Source: DATFHX01 sp035247945
Lineage (GTDB): Bacteria > Patescibacteriota > Saccharimonadia > Saccharimonadales > Saccharimonadaceae
NCBI GenBank assembly: GCA_035247945.1
Contig: DATFHX010000004.1
Location: forward strand, 1 to 55,600
Length of the DNA stretch: 55,600 nt
Direction: 5' to 3'
Part shown: positions 41,778 to 49,108 of the stretch, piece by piece
How the letters are laid out: every line of letters begins with the position of its first letter
Position numbering within the stretch: position 1 is the stretch's first letter
Notes under the pieces: model-generated
The model's input: only the letters and a program-made list of their open reading frames with translations
Database searches by the model: none
Told to the model about the DNA's origin: nothing
Program-made: the position numbers and the translations under genes

Positions 41778-41804
41778 AATCTGAGTCTACGAAACGAGGT
41801 ACGG

Positions 41805-42173
41805 ATGAAGCCGCTCACGGACGAAGAGTTGGCCGAGCTTACTCCGGAGGAGTTGATCGCATACAACCGAGGGCTCGGTGCCGGAATAGAAATCGGCTAC
41901 AAGCAAGGTGTCCAGGCAGCGCTTCGGCACATGCAGAGCATGCCCACGCAGCTCACCCCTACTCCAGACAGCACTCCACTCGAAGAGCTTGACCTTACCG
42001 TGCGCACCTTTAATGTCCTAACCAGACATGCCGAGGTAAGTACGATCGGAGAGCTTCTGGCATACGCTGAAACCCATGATCTCCTCGAACTCAAAAACTT
42101 CGACAAGAAAACGCTCGATGAGCTGCGTGAGAAACTAAGAAGAAAGGGATACGCGCTTCCCAGGCCTTCGTAG
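41805..42173 (+). CDS. Free-standing RNA polymerase alpha-CTD-like protein (high-GC unit)
   Basis: 122 residues; ATG after GAGGTACGG. An acidic/helical lead (1-55, LTDEELAELTPEELIAYNRG, then a Gln/Pro/Thr linker) is followed by PLEELDLTVRTFNVLTRHAE, STIGELLAYAE and ELKNFDKKTLDELREKLRRK. This matches the alpha C-terminal domain of RNA polymerase, including Arg and Asn of 'TVRxxN' (E. coli R265, N268) and the K-K of 'NLGKKSL' (here NFDKKTL, Gly replaced by Asp). The alpha N-terminal domain is absent. Possibly it binds UP-element DNA or sigma/activators as a regulator. High G+C. Confidence 0.85.
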   Translation: MKPLTDEELAELTPEELIAYNRGLGAGIEIGYKQGVQAALRHMQSMPTQLTPTPDSTPLEELDLTVRTFNVLTRHAEVSTIGELLAYAETHDLLELKNFDKKTLDELREKLRRKGYALPRPS

Positions 42174-42177
42174 ACCT

Positions 42178-42221
42178 GTCCGCACCATAAGAAAAGAGTC
42201 CGCTCTCTTACCGGTGCGGAC
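42178..42221. terminator. Terminator between alpha-CTD-like gene and dnaJ
   Basis: GTCCGCACC (42178-42186) pairs with GGTGCGGAC (42213-42221); an inner AAGAGAG-type stem extends it and CTCTTTATTT follows. Confidence 0.7.
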
Positions 42222-42234
42222 TCTTTATTTCAGC

Positions 42235-43326
42235 CTAGAAAAGCCCTCGTTTCTTAGCTCCATCGAACTGCTCAAGTAGATCTTTTTGCTTCTTTGTGAG
42301 TTTTGTCGGTGTATCTACAATAATACTAACGATATGAGCACCTCGTGCATTCCCTCGAAGATGTGGAACTCCATGATGAGATAGCTTGAAGTCAGTACCA
42401 CTCTGCGTTCCTGCAGGTACTTTCATCCGGATGTTTCCATCGACTGTCTCAACATCGATCTCCGTACCAAGTGCCGCATCGATCATACTGATATGTTCTT
42501 CAGAAAGAATGATGTCGCCTTCACGGGTGAACTTCTTATCCGCCTTTACACGAATATGCACGTAAAGATCTCCACGGCTTCCACCGCCGATCGCCTCGCC
42601 GCGACCATCCAGGCGGATCGTTGCACCATCATCAATTCCTGCAGGTACCTTGAGCTTGATCGTTTGCTTACGGCGTTCGGTGCCTTTTCCATGACAGACA
42701 GAACAAACAACCTCTGGCACCTTGCCGCGCCCCTGGCATGTCTCGCAGGTTACTGCCTGCTGGATCTGGCCAAAGATCGTGTTCATAACGCGTGTTTGCT
42801 GGCCAGCACCCTTACAAGTAGGACACGTCTTCATACTATGACCTGGCTCAACTGTTGTTCCCTTACAATGCGAACACTCGTCGTCAATAGTGAGGCTGAT
42901 TTCTTTTTCGACACCGAAGATTGCTTCGGCAAACTGCAGCGTAATCGATGTTTCGACATCGCGTCCACGCTTTGGCCCTTGCTGCCTCCCGGCGCCACCA
43001 CCAAAGAACTGCCCAAAGATATCTCCAAAGCCTTCACCAAAATCGAAATTAACGTTTTGACCACCGAAGCCCCCGCCAAATGGGTTGCCACCACCAGCAC
43101 CACTATCTCCACCTACTCCCGCATGGCCAAACTGATCATAGCGTTGTCGCTTCTGCTGGTCCTTTAAAACCTCATATGCTTCATTAACTTCCTTAAACTT
43201 TGCCTCATCACCACCCTCTTTATCTGGATGGTACTTTACAGCAGCCTTACGAAATGCCTTCTTGATTTCATCGGCACTTGCGTCTTTGCTCACCCCTAGA
43301 ACTTCGTAATAATCACGCTTACTCAT
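42235..43326 (-). CDS. dnaJ: Chaperone DnaJ
   Basis: 363 residues. J domain (1-70) with YHPDKEGG (HPD), Gly/Phe-rich region (75-110), four zinc-binding repeats (CSHCKGTT, CPTCKGAG, CETCQGRG, CSVCHGKG), and the C-terminal substrate domains. It stimulates DnaK. The promoter has TATACT eight bases before the ATG and a CIRCE operator directly upstream, so HrcA represses it. It is separate from dnaK. Confidence 0.97.
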   Translation of the reverse strand: MSKRDYYEVLGVSKDASADEIKKAFRKAAVKYHPDKEGGDEAKFKEVNEAYEVLKDQQKRQRYDQFGHAGVGGDSGAGGGNPFGGGFGGQNVNFDFGEGFGDIFGQFFGGGAGRQQGPKRGRDVETSITLQFAEAIFGVEKEISLTIDDECSHCKGTTVEPGHSMKTCPTCKGAGQQTRVMNTIFGQIQQAVTCETCQGRGKVPEVVCSVCHGKGTERRKQTIKLKVPAGIDDGATIRLDGRGEAIGGGSRGDLYVHIRVKADKKFTREGDIILSEEHISMIDAALGTEIDVETVDGNIRMKVPAGTQSGTDFKLSHHGVPHLRGNARGAHIVSIIVDTPTKLTKKQKDLLEQFDGAKKRGLF

Positions 43327-43346
43327 TACCTTTTAGTATAACAAAA

Positions 43347-43373
43347 CTAGCACTCTTTCTACAAGAGTGCTAG
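43347..43373. promoter_or_regulatory. CIRCE operator of dnaJ
   Basis: CTAGCACTC (43347-43355), nine bases, GAGTGCTAG (43365-43373): one base different from consensus in each arm. It lies next to the dnaJ -10 box and is the binding site of HrcA. Confidence 0.9.
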
Positions 43374-43413
43374 TTTTTATATCAAGTGTTACATCAATTC
43401 AAAAGATGCGGTT

Positions 43414-43447
43414 GTCAGCCGCCACCGAGTGATCGGTGGCGGCTGAC
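43414..43447 (-). terminator. Terminator of the TerD-like gene
   Basis: GTCAGCCGCCACCGA (43414-43428), loop GTGA, TCGGTGGCGGCTGAC (43433-43447): 15 perfect base pairs, G+C-rich like the gene it follows. Confidence 0.75.
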
Positions 43448-43454
43448 GCGCGCA

Positions 43455-44033
43455 CTACTTGCGGCCGGCCTTCCAGGGCAGGCCGACGCCCCAGAAGTTG
43501 TCGATCTGCTTCTGGACGAAGTCCCCGTTGAACGAGAACGGCCTGAGGTCGCGCTGGACGCGCAGGGCGCCGTCCTCGACGAAGACCCGCAGGATCGCGG
43601 TGGCGGTGCCGTTCTGGTCCTCGTGATGCACGATGATCGGCCGCATGCCGGGCAGCTGCACCGTGGTGACGGCGCCGCGAACCTGGTCGAGGGTGACGTT
43701 CGAGCCGTAGTTGTACAGGTAGACGCCGAACCAGTCGACGTACTCCAGCACCTGATCGGTCGTCGCCTTCATGGTCTCGCCGCGGCCGCCGGACCGATCG
43801 TCCTGGTCGAGCTCGAAGTACGGGAACTTCCGCCGCGAGCCGAACGCGTCGCCGAGCGCCTGCAGCGCGGCCTTGTCACGACCACCACGACCCTTGGCCA
43901 TCAGGCCCTGGTCGAGGTCGCAGCCGCCGGGGACACGGTCCCACTCGGTCTTGATGACGATCTCGCCCGAACCGATGTCTCGCTTGTCGAGGCTGATCGA
44001 CGGGTTTCCCTTGGTGAGAACGATGCCCGACAT
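43455..44033 (-). CDS. TerD-like protein (high-GC unit)
   Basis: 192 residues. SGIVLTKGNPSISLDKRDIG, then a W-D and GGCDLDQGLMAKG correspond to the TerD/CABP pattern (L-x-KG-x-x-x-x-L; D-x-D-L-D), and later KATTDQVLEYVDWFGVYLYN, RVFVEDGALRVQRD and FQKQIDNFWG-like segments fit its beta-sandwich. Usual TerD has D-F-D-L-D-A; here the first Asp is Cys. TerD-type proteins bind calcium and sit in tellurite/stress modules; none of the other ter genes is here. Ribosome site GGGAGGAT. Hand-counted G+C is 60-70% over two lines, the most foreign gene of the window. Confidence 0.8.
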   Translation of the reverse strand: MSGIVLTKGNPSISLDKRDIGSGEIVIKTEWDRVPGGCDLDQGLMAKGRGGRDKAALQALGDAFGSRRKFPYFELDQDDRSGGRGETMKATTDQVLEYVDWFGVYLYNYGSNVTLDQVRGAVTTVQLPGMRPIIVHHEDQNGTATAILRVFVEDGALRVQRDLRPFSFNGDFVQKQIDNFWGVGLPWKAGRK

Positions 44034-44060
44034 GGCATCCTCCCTTCAGTAGTGCACGGT

Positions 44061-44080
44061 CTACCCTTTGTCGAGGGTAG
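44061..44080 (-). promoter_or_regulatory. Hairpin in the TerD 5' UTR
   Basis: CTACCCT/AGGGTAG, 7-bp stem with a six-base loop, about 28-47 bases upstream of the ATG. It may affect mRNA stability or translation. Confidence 0.35.
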
Positions 44081-44130
44081 CAGTCCCTTTTGGACTGGTA
44101 TAACATGTGATATTAATGAACAACTTTAAT

Positions 44131-44159
44131 ACAATACTATATAAACAATTATTAGTCAA
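44131..44159 (-). promoter_or_regulatory. Promoter of the TerD-like gene
   Basis: Minus strand TTGACT (44159-44154), 17 bases, TATTGT (44136-44131). The same two hexamers and spacing occur at 47917. It is back to back with the promoter at 44164. Confidence 0.65.
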
Positions 44160-44163
44160 CTAT

Positions 44164-44193
44164 TTGCCGCCATCTTATAGAGTGTGATATACA
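44164..44193 (+). promoter_or_regulatory. Promoter of the XRE/zinc-ribbon gene
   Basis: TTGCCG (44164-44169), 18 bases, TATACA (44188-44193). The -35 boxes of the two divergent genes are only four bases apart, so one regulator could control both. Confidence 0.5.
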
Positions 44194-44224
44194 TATAGAT
44201 GAAGGACATCCGAGGGGAGGAACT

Positions 44225-44545
44225 ATGTCCACACCACTCAATGCCGCAATGCGTAGGCAGGAAATCGGCATTGGCACACTGGCTTCTCGCGCCGGGTTCG
44301 ATGTCAACAGGTTGACTGAGATCCTGGAGGCCGAAGCTTCCAACCGATCCTGGACCATCGACCTCGATGCCGCCATCCGCATTGCAGCCGCACTCGGGTA
44401 TCGACGCGTCCGCGACTTGTTCAACGAACAGAACCTGATCGCCTCTACGACGAGTCACCGTGGGGAGAGAATCTGCACACGGTGCAACAATACCATTCCA
44501 CTGGTATACCGCACGACGTGCCCTCACTGTACAGGACTTGAGTGA
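44225..44545 (+). CDS. XRE-like HTH protein with C-terminal zinc ribbon (high-GC unit)
   Basis: 106 residues; ATG follows GAGGGGAGGAACT. Residues 4-67 resemble a Cro/CI-type helix-turn-helix (MRRQEIGIGTLASRAGFDVN, RLTEILEAEAS, AAIRIAAALGYRRVRDLF). The tail has two CxxC pairs, ICTRCNNT and TCPHCTGLE, forming a small zinc ribbon. It is divergent from the TerD-like gene with touching promoters and may regulate it or itself (inference). Higher G+C than neighbours and its own strong terminator. Confidence 0.8.
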   Translation: MSTPLNAAMRRQEIGIGTLASRAGFDVNRLTEILEAEASNRSWTIDLDAAIRIAAALGYRRVRDLFNEQNLIASTTSHRGERICTRCNNTIPLVYRTTCPHCTGLE

Positions 44546-44554
44546 TACCCAAAA

Positions 44555-44590
44555 CCCCGCGCCCCTAGACCCTGGGCGCGGGGAATTTCA
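44555..44590 (+). terminator. Terminator of the XRE/zinc-ribbon gene
   Basis: CCCCGCGCCC (44555-44564) and GGGCGCGGGG (44574-44583), 10 perfect G/C pairs, then AATTTCA. Confidence 0.8.
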
Positions 44591-44614
44591 CTCTTCAGGA
44601 TGCTCTACTTGTTT

Positions 44615-44938
44615 TTATGATGTATGCTCATTCTCCCGGCGACGTTCAATATCATAGTTGTCGTAGAGATAGATCAGGTCAGAAACATACTCTTCGAGCA
44701 TTATTTTTGCTGAATAATCTGAGAGTTGCTGTGACAATGTGTCGAGCGACGTTGCGAGCGTAATGAAGTAATCGCCCGAACGCACCTGCGCTTCGAGTTC
44801 ACGGTTGAAAAATGGCCGCGCCATTACTGTTGAGTCGCTATCATCCCAATCACGAAGCGTCTGTGTTCTTTTACGAAAATGTTCTATAACACCAAGAAAT
44901 GGCGTAACCATGTACTGTTGCTGTAGTGTATTACTCAT
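44615..44938 (-). CDS. Hypothetical helical protein downstream of radC
   Basis: 107 residues, probably a helical bundle: MVTPFLGVIEHFRKRTQTLR, LEAQVRSGDYFITLATSLDT, LSQQLSDYSAKIMLEEYVSD and a charged tail. It contains no Cys cluster or signal peptide. The start overlaps the radC stop by eight bases, so it is co-expressed with radC. No known family recognised. Confidence 0.7.
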   Translation of the reverse strand: MSNTLQQQYMVTPFLGVIEHFRKRTQTLRDWDDSDSTVMARPFFNRELEAQVRSGDYFITLATSLDTLSQQLSDYSAKIMLEEYVSDLIYLYDNYDIERRRENEHTS

Positions 44939-45689
44939 GTAAATTTCCCTCCATAAGACTTATAAAACTACTACTGACGATAATCAGGTGATCCAACAAA
45001 TCAATACCAAGCACTTTACCTGCTGCAATGAGCTGTTTCGTGGCTAGTATGTCATCACCCGTCGGCTCTGAGTTTCCCGACGGGTGATTATGGGCAATAA
45101 TTACCGCCACTGCTCCATGTTCAATTGCTGGCTGAAATACTTCTCGGGGATGGACGATATTCGCTGTCACGCTCCCTACCGATATCAATTCCTCATGAAT
45201 GATTTGATACCTGCTATTAAGATAGAGACCTCTGAGCTGCTCCTTTCGGAGCTCCCCCATAGAGCGAAGATGCTCAAAAGCCTGTGAAGAGGTACGTACA
45301 TAGACTGGCTTCCCTGCTTTTTGCTCGTAGGCGCGTCTTCCAAGTTCAAAGCTCGCAATAAGCTGACATGCTTTAGAGACTGGAATATCAAGCGTGTCTG
45401 AAAGCCGTTCTGGATTTCGTTCGTTAACGATTGCCCGCTCTCCGTATTCGCGGGTAATTCGAGATGCCATCGACATGACCTCTTCCTTCTTTGTTCCTAC
45501 ACCAAGGACGATTGCTACAAGCTCTGCGTGTGTCAGATTTGCTGGACCAAGCGCGAGGAGTTTTTCGCGCGGCTTGTCCGATTCGGTCATATCACGAACG
45601 CGTGTAATCGTGTAGGGTCGATCACCCTCACCGATAATGATATCGGCATCTGCAAATGAATACGGCTTGGTTTGTATAAGCGTACGCAT
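44931..45689 (-). CDS. radC: RadC-family JAB/MPN protein
   Basis: 252 residues. N-terminal helix-hairpin-helix part (AELVAIVLGVGTKKEEVMSM, then LSDTLDIPVSKACQLIASFE) and C-terminal MPN+ metalloprotease-like domain with AHNHPSGNSEPTGDD (H-x-H ... D). Despite the name, RadC is not firmly tied to DNA repair; the fold suggests a zinc hydrolase. The promoter TTGTAA-16-TATACT lies about 15-45 bases upstream. Confidence 0.93.
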   Translation of the reverse strand: MRTLIQTKPYSFADADIIIGEGDRPYTITRVRDMTESDKPREKLLALGPANLTHAELVAIVLGVGTKKEEVMSMASRITREYGERAIVNERNPERLSDTLDIPVSKACQLIASFELGRRAYEQKAGKPVYVRTSSQAFEHLRSMGELRKEQLRGLYLNSRYQIIHEELISVGSVTANIVHPREVFQPAIEHGAVAVIIAHNHPSGNSEPTGDDILATKQLIAAGKVLGIDLLDHLIIVSSSFISLMEGNLHE

Positions 45690-45826
45690 AGTATTACCCT
45701 TCAGTATACGCCTTTCCTCGAAAGTTACAACAGGATTTTACACATACTTTGAGTATATCGCTAAAGGTTAAATCATTGTAGGTTGCGTCGCACTATATAC
45801 ACTAAATTGCTCCGGGAATATAAACA

Positions 45827-45854
45827 ATGCCCATACTGAAATCGGTATGGGCAT
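45827..45854 (-). terminator. Terminator of dnaK
   Basis: ATGCCCATAC (45827-45836) pairs with GTATGGGCAT (45845-45854); it lies about 30 bases after the dnaK stop. The rest of 45690-45883 holds the radC promoter and no gene. Confidence 0.7.
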
Positions 45855-45883
45855 CGTAAATGTTTTAGGAGGTAGATTCTTTT

Positions 45884-47776
45884 TTATTTCTTGTCGTCGA
45901 CGACTTCACCTTCAACTGGCTCGTCTGGGTTTTTGCCTTCTGATGGAGCGTCAGATGGAGTCTCAGCTTCCTTACCCGCCGCTTCGTACATCTTTGCACC
46001 AATTGGCATGATCGCATCGTTAAGCGCCTTTAGGGCAGCCTCAAGCTCATCCTTATCGGTCGAGTCTTTGTGCTTCTTTGCCTCTTCAACAGCTTCCTTG
46101 ATCGTCTTGGTATCTTCTTCGGAGATTTTATCCTTGTACTCGTCAGGCATTTTTTCAGCTTGGTAAATTGCGTTCTCAAGCTGGTTACGTACTTCAACCG
46201 ACTCACGTTTCTTTTTGTCTTCGTCTGCGTGAAGCTCGGCTTCTTTTTGCGCCTTCTCGATATCTTCTTTACTCATATTGCCACTATCTTGGATGGTCAC
46301 ACTGTTTTCTTTTCCAGTGCCCTTGTCTTTAGCGGTCACATTGAGGATACCGTTTGCGTCAAGGCTAAAGGTAACTTCGATCTGTGGGACACCACGAGGT
46401 GCTGGTGCGATGCCATCAAGCACAAAGGTACCAAGCGACTTGTTATCTGTTGCCATATCGCGCTCACCTTGCAAAACGTGAATTTCAACCTGAGGCTGGT
46501 TATCTGCAGCAGTTGAAAAGGTCTGTGACTTACTTGTTGGAATAGTTGTGTTGCGTTCAATGAGCTTGGTCATAACACCGCCCATCGTCTCAATTCCAAG
46601 AGAGAGTGGTGTGACGTCGAGAAGGAGCACATCCTTAACGTCGCCCTGGAGAACTCCACCCTGAATTGCAGCACCGAGCGCAACCACTTCGTCAGGGTTA
46701 ACACCCTTGAGCGGATCTTTTCCAAAAATTGACTTCACCTTTTCGACAACTGCAGGCATACGGGTCATTCCACCCACGAGAACGACTTCGTTGATCTCAC
46801 TTGCTGCCATACCCGCATCGCGGAGTGCCTTCTCTACAGGCTCTGCCAGGCGGGTAATAAGATCACCAACAAGTTCTTCGAGCTTGCTGCGAGTAAGCTT
46901 ATATTCGAAGTGCTTCGGACCCTCTGCGTCTGCAGTAATGAATGGGAGGTTGATCTCTGTTTCAGTCGTACTTGAGAGTTCCTTTTTAGCCTTTTCTGCC
47001 TCATCCTTAAGGCGCTGCATTGCTGCCTTGTCACCCTTGAGGTCAATACCCTCTTGCTGCTTAAAGACATCAAGGAAGTGGTTGACAATACGGTTGTCAA
47101 AGTCTTCTCCACCAAGGTGTGTATCACCATTTGTTGAACGAACCTCAAAGACACCGTCGCCAAGTTCAAGAATTGAAACGTCGAACGTACCACCACCAAG
47201 GTCGAAGACGGCGATTTTTTCATCTTTCTTACTGTCGAGGCCGTATGCGAGTGCCGCTGCAGTTGGCTCATTAATAATACGCTTTACTTCAAGTCCTGCA
47301 ATCTTACCTGCATCCTTCGTAGCCTGGCGCTGCGCGTCGTTGAAGTAAGCAGGAACAGTAATGACTGCTTCTGTTACCTTTTCGCCAAGGAATGCTTCCG
47401 CGTCAGCCTTAATCTTAGAGAGAATCATGGCGCTTACTTCTTCAGGAGTATATTCTTTATCTCCCATCTTTACCGCCACGCCGTCACCCTTTTTGACAAT
47501 TTCATACGGCATAATATCGAGGTCTCGCTGCACCTCTTCGTCGCTGAATTTACGACCAATGAGACGCTTCACGCCGTAAATAGTATTCTTTGCATTCGTC
47601 ACACGCTGACGCTGCGCCACCTGGCCAACCAGGCGTTCGCCGTTCTTGTTAATTGCAACGACGCTTGGCGTGGTTCGATTACCTTCAGCGTTTGCGATTA
47701 CTTCAGACTTACCTGCAACCATGTACGCGAAGGCACTGTTTGTGGTTCCTAGGTCAATTCCGATGATTTTTCCCAT
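45884..47776 (-). CDS. dnaK: Chaperone DnaK (Hsp70)
   Basis: 630 residues, normal. GIDLGTTNSAFAYM near the start, the second phosphate loop AVFDLGGGTFDVSILELG (about 190), VLVGGMTRMPAVVEKV (about 330), linker LLLDVTPLSLGIETMGG, substrate domain, helical lid, and acidic end EGEVVDDKK. It works with DnaJ and GrpE, also in this window. The perfect CIRCE at 47874 shows HrcA control. Confidence 0.98.
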   Translation of the reverse strand: MGKIIGIDLGTTNSAFAYMVAGKSEVIANAEGNRTTPSVVAINKNGERLVGQVAQRQRVTNAKNTIYGVKRLIGRKFSDEEVQRDLDIMPYEIVKKGDGVAVKMGDKEYTPEEVSAMILSKIKADAEAFLGEKVTEAVITVPAYFNDAQRQATKDAGKIAGLEVKRIINEPTAAALAYGLDSKKDEKIAVFDLGGGTFDVSILELGDGVFEVRSTNGDTHLGGEDFDNRIVNHFLDVFKQQEGIDLKGDKAAMQRLKDEAEKAKKELSSTTETEINLPFITADAEGPKHFEYKLTRSKLEELVGDLITRLAEPVEKALRDAGMAASEINEVVLVGGMTRMPAVVEKVKSIFGKDPLKGVNPDEVVALGAAIQGGVLQGDVKDVLLLDVTPLSLGIETMGGVMTKLIERNTTIPTSKSQTFSTAADNQPQVEIHVLQGERDMATDNKSLGTFVLDGIAPAPRGVPQIEVTFSLDANGILNVTAKDKGTGKENSVTIQDSGNMSKEDIEKAQKEAELHADEDKKKRESVEVRNQLENAIYQAEKMPDEYKDKISEEDTKTIKEAVEEAKKHKDSTDKDELEAALKALNDAIMPIGAKMYEAAGKEAETPSDAPSEGKNPDEPVEGEVVDDKK

Positions 47777-47873
47777 GTGGTATATATCCTCCTGAAAGAT
47801 TATTCAAAATCGTATCTATATGCTTATTTTAGCAGTCATATATACAGATTGCCAATATCTTTAGTGTATAAAG

Positions 47874-47900
47874 TTAGCACTCTCATGTCAAGAGTGCTAA
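47874..47900. promoter_or_regulatory. CIRCE operator of dnaK
   Basis: TTAGCACTC (47874-47882), nine bases, GAGTGCTAA (47892-47900): exact consensus, about 100 bases upstream of the dnaK ATG. It is also just before the plus-strand promoter at 47917. Confidence 0.95.
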
Positions 47901-47916
47901 CTCGTGAAGGGATACA

Positions 47917-47945
47917 TTGACTTATAGTATATAATATGTTATTGT
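47917..47945 (+). promoter_or_regulatory. Promoter of the 48094 unit
   Basis: TTGACT (47917-47922), 17 bases, TATTGT (47940-47945), identical in hexamers and spacing to the TerD promoter. Confidence 0.6.
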
Positions 47946-47980
47946 GTTAAAAGCTCTTTAATACAGAAGGTGGTGATCCT

Positions 47981-48013
47981 GTGAAACGTATCGTGTCCAT
48001 TGACGCGATCTAG
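47981..48013 (+). CDS. Possible 10-codon leader peptide
   Basis: GTG start seven bases after the strong ribosome site AAGGTGGTGATC; the peptide is M(V)KRIVSIDAI followed by TAG. It lies in the 5' UTR of the 48094 gene, whose own start has only a weak ribosome site. It may be a regulatory leader peptide or a chance ORF. Confidence 0.4.
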   Translation: MKRIVSIDAI

Positions 48014-48093
48014 TTATTTCATTTGGTGACTCGTTTATAGATGTTCTACTGGCCTCAACCCGCCAACCGAACTGAACATGAACGGATTTCACC

Positions 48094-48513
48094 GTGACCT
48101 TCGACCCGGAAACCCTCGCCCGCCTGGCAGGCTTCGCTCGCGAGATCGAAGCACCCGAGGGCGAAACATTCGACGATCTTCTGGAAGCTAAGGCCGCAGC
48201 CCGTAAGGCTGAGATCGAAGCACTCCAGGAGCGGATCGCCGAGCTCAGCGAAGCGAGTCGCCTGGCATGGGAGTCCGCAGCGCAGCAGGCGCGCGACTTC
48301 GAAGCTCAGCTCCACGGCGAGCGTCGGGCGATTCTGGATAATCCGCAGTTCACCGAACGTCAGCGGAGTGCAGCGTACCGCGAACACCTCCGCACCTACG
48401 GTTCGGATGCAGGACGACGCGTCTTCGATCAGCATCTCGGTGGTTACTACGCCATCAAGCGAGAACAGCATCAGCTGACCCGCGAACTGGAGCGAATGCA
48501 GGACGAGAGCTAA
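48094..48513 (+). CDS. Coiled-coil protein (high-GC unit)
   Basis: 139 residues, GTG start. Long charged helix with heptads from about residue 10 to 80: ETLARLAGFAREIEAPEG, AAARKAEIEALQERIAELSE, SAAQQARDFEAQLHGERRAI; after a break at DNPQ comes TERQRSAAYREHLRTYG and a final helix AIKREQHQLTRELERMQDES. No signal peptide. High G+C and GC-ending codons. The ribosome site near the GTG is poor; an ATG at 48078 opens another frame. The region 47777-48093 holds the dnaK promoter, CIRCE, this gene's promoter and the mini-ORF. Confidence 0.7.
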   Translation: MTFDPETLARLAGFAREIEAPEGETFDDLLEAKAAARKAEIEALQERIAELSEASRLAWESAAQQARDFEAQLHGERRAILDNPQFTERQRSAAYREHLRTYGSDAGRRVFDQHLGGYYAIKREQHQLTRELERMQDES

Positions 48514-48522
48514 ACGCCTCCG

Positions 48523-48567
48523 TGAAAAGGTCCCCAAGCCTTTGATCGGGGGCCTTTTCATATTTTT
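48523..48567 (+). terminator. Terminator of the 48094 gene
   Basis: TGAAAAGGTCCCC (48523-48535) pairs with GGGGGCCTTTTCA (48548-48560, one mismatch), then TATTTTT. Confidence 0.8.
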
Positions 48568-48622
48568 GAGACTTTATATTCCATTATGATACAGTAGTGC
48601 TAGTCCTACGAAGGAGATGAGT

Positions 48623-49057
48623 ATGACAGTCAATCCGTTCAGGGAAATCTCTGAAGATCGGCGATACAGCATCGATAACTCGATACATATAGACTCCGTC
48701 TCCCGCCCGTGGAGCCATTCAGACAACCAGCGCGATCTCGCACGCTTCGTCGAAGAGGTCAACAAAACCAAGGTACCGGTTTTTCGAGTTGATATTCCGA
48801 TACAGAACGATACGATCCACACGGGTATCCGTGAAATCGATTCTGTGATAGGAAACGAGGTTGTCACTCATATTGAACTCGAAATACTGACGCGTCAGCC
48901 TGAGAGCGTCGCCGAATTCAACAACGGAATCCTCATTCTACGCCGTGCGGTCGTCTGGATGATGTGCAATCCGGGAAGTGCCGACGAAATCGAGAGTGTG
49001 GTGCACTGCGCGCGGGTTTTGATCCGGGAATCCTCCATCGAGATGATTCCTGCGTAG
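48623..49057 (+). CDS. Hypothetical protein (acquired-type single-gene unit)
   Basis: 144 residues from ATG 48623, six bases after AAGGAG; an ATG at 48617 abuts the ribosome site and is unlikely. The protein looks alpha/beta: NSIHIDSVSRPWSHSDNQRD, KTKVPVFRVDIPIQNDTIHT, VIGNEVVTHIELEILTRQPE and a helical end EIESVVHCARVLIRESSIEM. No known motif, signal or membrane helix. G+C is moderately raised. It shares the promoter/ribosome-site/terminator layout of the other units. Confidence 0.72.
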   Translation: MTVNPFREISEDRRYSIDNSIHIDSVSRPWSHSDNQRDLARFVEEVNKTKVPVFRVDIPIQNDTIHTGIREIDSVIGNEVVTHIELEILTRQPESVAEFNNGILILRRAVVWMMCNPGSADEIESVVHCARVLIRESSIEMIPA

Positions 49058-49063
49058 TACTTC

Positions 49064-49099
49064 CCCGCCTGGGATTTAAGACTCTCAGGCGGGTCTTTC
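49064..49099. terminator. Terminator of the 48623 gene
   Basis: CCCGCCTG (49064-49071) and CAGGCGGG (49086-49093), extended by GGGA/TCTC pairs, then TCTTTCA. Confidence 0.8.
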
Positions 49100-49108
49100 A
49101 TACTCGCC

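Noticed and set aside
41703..41804. Upstream extension of the alpha-CTD-like protein
   Set aside because: The extra residues cover the promoter region and lack a ribosome site; the ATG at 41805 follows GAGGTACGG.
43386..44129. 247-codon plus-strand frame opposite the TerD-like gene
   Set aside because: It runs through the terminator hairpin and the promoter of the TerD-like gene, and its composition is typical of an antisense shadow.
2217..49099. High-GC units as integron cassettes
   Set aside because: No integrase and no recurrent attC-like recombination site was seen; each unit has its own promoter and terminator, unlike typical cassettes.
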